Shown piece after piece: positions 7,074 to 9,011 of a stretch of 9,011 nt of DNA; position 1 is the first letter of the stretch, and every line of letters starts with the position of its first letter. The notes beneath the pieces were generated by a model, which saw only the letters and a list, made by a program, of their open reading frames with translations, was not told where the DNA came from and did no database searches. Position numbers and translations under genes: made by a program. The stretch covers positions 1 through 9,011 of the forward strand of contig JAEDIZ010000082.1 of assembly GCA_016296635.1 (NCBI GenBank). Reading direction: 5' to 3'. The DNA is from Oscillospiraceae bacterium (lineage in GTDB: Bacteria > Bacillota > Clostridia > Oscillospirales > Oscillospiraceae).

Positions 7074-7108
7074 AAAATCCGAATCGCTTCTGCGATTCGG
7101 ATTTTTTT
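7074..7108 (+). terminator. Intrinsic terminator between convergent PAP2 and plsC genes
   Basis: A hairpin with up to 14 bp (7074-7087 with 7092-7105; core AATCCGAATCGC) and a 4-nt TTCT loop is followed by a seven-T run at 7102-7108, immediately downstream of the PAP2 stop. The T-run overlaps the plsC stop codon at 7107-7109. On the minus strand the same stem is followed by TTTTCC, so it may also stop plsC transcription, less efficiently. Confidence 0.92.
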
Positions 7109-7928
7109 ATTTCCGATTTCTTGCGGCAATTCCGGCCTCCATGATCGCATGGATGTGATCACCGACTTCAATGGTTGTCTTGTCGGCCAGTTCCTCATAG
7201 CTGATCACCGTATGCACACTCAGATAAACATCCGTATGTCTGCGGAACATGTTTTTCCGAATGGATTCGGTGTTGCCGATGGTGCAGACTACAATGGGAA
7301 CACCGGCTTTCTGCGCGATTTTGAAGGTGCCGTTTCTGAAGGGCTGAAGCTGTCCCGTTTTGCTCGTGTAGCCTTCCGGGAAAACAAAGATGGAAGTGCG
7401 ATCCTCTTTCAAAAGCTGGATGGCCTTGATAATGGATTTGAGGGCTTCACGGTCATTTTCCCGGTCAATGGGAAGGCAGAGAAGCTGATGCATGACCTGC
7501 GAAACGAGATAAAAGGAGAAGCTTTCTTTTTTTGCAATGAAGCTCAGCTCAAGATTGGGAAACGCGGAATAAAAAAGAACAGGATCAAAGATGGAAAGAT
7601 GATTTGCAACCATCATAAAGCGGCCTTCTGTCGGAACCTTGTCCAGCCCCTCAGTGTGCAGCCTGACGCCGCCGAGGAAAAAGGCAAGGCGGGAAAACTG
7701 ATTAAGCAGAAACAGAAAATAACGGCTGGGACGCTTCACACGCTTGCGCATATCTACCATGACACAGGAAAGAAAGAGAATGAGCAGGAAGAGCAGAAGC
7801 AGTATCAGGAAAAAAACAATGAAAGCCAACGGAATCTGCCATAAAACGGCAGGGAATAAAAAACCGTTCCGAAAACCTATAAATAAGACAGAACCGATCA
7901 GACTGAGTGTCAGAAAAATATATACCAA
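7107..7928 (-). CDS. plsC: 1-acylglycerol-3-phosphate acyltransferase (PlsC), TTG start
   Basis: A 273-aa membrane acyltransferase that transfers an acyl chain to lysophosphatidic acid to form phosphatidic acid. The diagnostic HX4D motif is NHLSIFD (H110, D115), and the second block is FVFPEGYTS (181-189; E185, G186), with Tyr in place of Arg in the usual EGTRS. Two strongly hydrophobic N-terminal segments (about 3-19 and 30-57) precede the catalytic domain. The frame opens at a TTG at 7928 preceded by AAAGGTG with an 8-nt spacer; an upstream in-frame stop (TGA at 7955) limits extension, and the next in-frame ATG is codon 57, after both membrane segments. It follows pssA by 76 nt on the same strand with no clear promoter between, so the two are probably cotranscribed. 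A related lysophospholipid acyltransferase role cannot be excluded. Confidence 0.9.
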   Translation of the reverse strand: MVYIFLTLSLIGSVLFIGFRNGFLFPAVLWQIPLAFIVFFLILLLLFLLILFLSCVMVDMRKRVKRPSRYFLFLLNQFSRLAFFLGGVRLHTEGLDKVPTEGRFMMVANHLSIFDPVLFYSAFPNLELSFIAKKESFSFYLVSQVMHQLLCLPIDRENDREALKSIIKAIQLLKEDRTSIFVFPEGYTSKTGQLQPFRNGTFKIAQKAGVPIVVCTIGNTESIRKNMFRRHTDVYLSVHTVISYEELADKTTIEVGDHIHAIMEAGIAARNRK

Positions 7929-7936
7929 AAAGTGTT

Positions 7937-7943
7937 CACCTTT
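7937..7943 (-). promoter_or_regulatory. Ribosome binding site supporting the plsC TTG start
   Basis: AAAGGTG on the minus strand lies 8 nt before the TTG at 7928-7926. There is no ATG, GTG or other TTG in frame between this site and the upstream stop that would be better placed. Confidence 0.7.
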
Positions 7944-8004
7944 CTTTGTGTATCAAAAGTAGTATTGCGGTTTTTGCGGAGAATAAAAGCAGTTTTGGAA
8001 AAAA

Positions 8005-8697
8005 TCAGACGGCTGAGCGCAGGGCACCAAATAGAAACCGCCATGCCTCACCGAAACGCAGAGGCTCCACGCTGCCGAAGGATATGAACAGAACCTCACA
8101 GACAACGACAGCGGAGAAAACAAGCAGCCCGAACGGAATCAGTTTTTTCGGCTTGTGAATTTTGAAATTCAAAATGAAGCAGATGCCTGTGAGAAAGAGC
8201 ATTGCTGTCATCACTGCGGAAAAAACGGAAGAAGACAGAACCGGCCGCAGAAGGGAAAAGGTCGGAAGAATCATAGTGATGGAGGTAATGGGAAGACCGT
8301 AGTATACCTTCTCTTCCGGTTCGTCCTTCTGCATGCGATTGATCTCCATGACATTATAATAGGAAAGGCGGATGACAGAGCAGACGCAGTAAAACGCCAT
8401 TGCGGTGCATCCGAGCCAGCCTCGAACACCAAGCAGATGGCAGATCACAACCGGAAACAGACCGAATGCAGCCATATCGCAAAGAGAATCCAGTTGGATG
8501 CCGAAGGATTTTTCGTCCTTTGTGCGGCTTTTCTTGGTTCTTGCGACCATGCCGTCAAACGCATCACACACACCGGAAAAGAGCAGGCAGAAGATTGCAG
8601 CGTTGATGTGACCGCCAATGGCCTGCACGGTGCCGAACACGGCGGAAACAAGCCCCAACAGAGTCAGAATCAATGTATAATCAAAATAACCGATCAT
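8005..8697 (-). CDS. pssA: CDP-diacylglycerol--serine O-phosphatidyltransferase
   Basis: A 230-aa multi-pass membrane enzyme of the CDP-alcohol phosphatidyltransferase family. The signature runs D45-x2-D48-G49-x2-A52-R53, then G66-x3-D70-x3-D74 (QLDSLCDMAAFG). The aspartates bind the metal and activate the serine hydroxyl to displace CMP from CDP-diacylglycerol. The spacing between AR and G is 12 residues, against 8 in the textbook motif; the lysine/arginine-rich insert (TKKSRTKDEK) is familiar in clostridial PssA. YYGLPIT (132-138) is another family hallmark. About six hydrophobic helices follow through the protein. AAGGAGA lies about 10 nt before the ATG. With plsC downstream it forms a phospholipid synthesis operon, with PlsC feeding phosphatidic acid towards CDP-diacylglycerol. 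Assignment as PssA rather than PgsA is favoured by the QLDSL..D block and overall length. Confidence 0.9.
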   Translation of the reverse strand: MIGYFDYTLILTLLGLVSAVFGTVQAIGGHINAAIFCLLFSGVCDAFDGMVARTKKSRTKDEKSFGIQLDSLCDMAAFGLFPVVICHLLGVRGWLGCTAMAFYCVCSVIRLSYYNVMEINRMQKDEPEEKVYYGLPITSITMILPTFSLLRPVLSSSVFSAVMTAMLFLTGICFILNFKIHKPKKLIPFGLLVFSAVVVCEVLFISFGSVEPLRFGEAWRFLFGALRSAV

Positions 8698-8732
8698 GAA
8701 TGTTCAATCTCCTTCTGTGTGCCGTCAAAACA

Positions 8733-8777
8733 GGCAGCAAGTCAACGCTGTACATTCGAAGAAAACCCGATGCTGCC
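8733..8777 (-). repeat. Inverted repeat in the pssA leader
   Basis: A perfect 7-bp inverted repeat pairs GGCAGCA (8777-8771 on the minus strand) with TGCTGCC (8739-8733), separated by 31 nt. It lies in the roughly 100-nt untranslated leader between the predicted pssA transcription start and its ribosome binding site. It could fold into a regulatory or stabilising stem, but a 7-bp match over this distance may also be chance. Confidence 0.35.
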
Positions 8778-8807
8778 GCCGATTGGAGAAAACTGTCTTA
8801 TTTTATA

Positions 8808-8836
8808 ATTATATGTGCTTACTGCATAAAAATCAA
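8808..8836 (-). promoter_or_regulatory. Promoter of the pssA-plsC operon
   Basis: On the minus strand a -35 box TTGATT (8836-8831) and a perfect -10 box TATAAT (8813-8808) are 17 nt apart. The predicted start at about 8801 leaves a leader of about 100 nt before the pssA ATG at 8697. Confidence 0.8.
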
Positions 8837-8888
8837 GCGCAAGCATATGGAAAAAAGCGATACTTTTATGGAATCGGCTATGAGAATC

Positions 8889-8915
8889 AAAACGCCTCCG
8901 GAAAGACCGGAGGCG
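8889..8915 (-). terminator. GC-rich hairpin terminator on the minus strand
   Basis: A perfect 9-bp GC-rich stem (8893-8901 with 8907-8915, 5-nt loop) is followed on the minus strand by TTTTGATT (TTTT at 8892-8889) and on the plus strand by AATGG. This fits an intrinsic terminator for a minus-strand transcript entering from the right edge, placed just upstream of the pssA promoter. The short T-run makes it a moderate candidate. Confidence 0.65.
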
Positions 8916-9011
8916 AATGGTGTGTATGCGGTTATGCTTTTTTTCGTTCGGGCAGCTCGGGAGTTTGACAGTTGAATTATAGAAAAAATGCTTGCAGGTC
9001 GCATAAAACCT
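8916..9011. other. Right-edge stretch without a supported gene
   Basis: No coding region is convincing here. On the minus strand one frame enters from the edge and ends at TAA 8979-8977, 62 nt before the terminator-like hairpin. This would fit the last residues of a gene lying to the right, but about ten codons cannot establish that. Another minus-strand frame (ATG at 9004, 61 aa) runs straight through the hairpin and the pssA promoter and shows no recognisable protein features. Confidence 0.4.

Noticed and set aside
7149..8808. Plus-strand open frames of 231 and 217 aa opposite plsC and pssA
   Set aside because: Their translations are lysine/glutamine-rich with no family resemblance, while the minus-strand products are clear lipid enzymes.
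8819..9004. 61-aa minus-strand open frame at the right edge
   Set aside because: It runs through a terminator-like hairpin and ends on the pssA promoter; no family features, and its upstream context is cut by the window end.

Overview
The window looks like part of a chromosome from a Firmicute of class Clostridia, probably an Oscillospirales/Ruminococcaceae-type gut bacterium. This rests on protein style (paired ABC exporters, clostridial-type PssA, FliB-like Cys-rich protein), AGGAGG-type ribosome binding sites, sigma-A-like promoters, a tRNA with encoded CCA and a roughly balanced base composition. The genus cannot be fixed from the sequence alone. I see no mobile element, CRISPR array, phage gene or other sign of recent transfer.

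Layout from left to right: a tRNA-Leu(UAA) gene on the minus strand with its own promoter; a two-gene minus-strand operon for a heterodimeric ABC exporter (579-aa upstream subunit, 647-aa downstream subunit, TAATG stop/start overlap); a 120-bp gap with three small hairpins; a minus-strand pair coding for a DUF89/ARMT1-like damage-control phosphatase and, upstream of it, a FliB-like Cys-rich protein; a compact divergent promoter region; a plus-strand PAP2-family membrane phosphatase; a strong intrinsic terminator between convergent genes; then the minus-strand pair plsC and pssA, transcribed from a good promoter; and finally a roughly 310-bp stretch with that promoter, a leader inverted repeat and a minus-strand terminator-like hairpin.

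Functionally the right half is a membrane-lipid group. PlsC makes phosphatidic acid, PssA makes phosphatidylserine from CDP-diacylglycerol, and the PAP2 protein could dephosphorylate a lipid phosphate. The left half combines an exporter of unknown substrate with a Cys-rich putative methylase and a metal-dependent phosphatase. The exporter has the classical asymmetric design: the 579-aa subunit has lost the catalytic Walker B glutamate and the switch histidine, and the 647-aa subunit has kept both. No clearly novel system is visible. The most interesting points are the FliB-like/DUF89 gene pair without flagellar genes, the abutting divergent promoters, the asymmetric ATPase sites, and the hairpins around the transporter operon.
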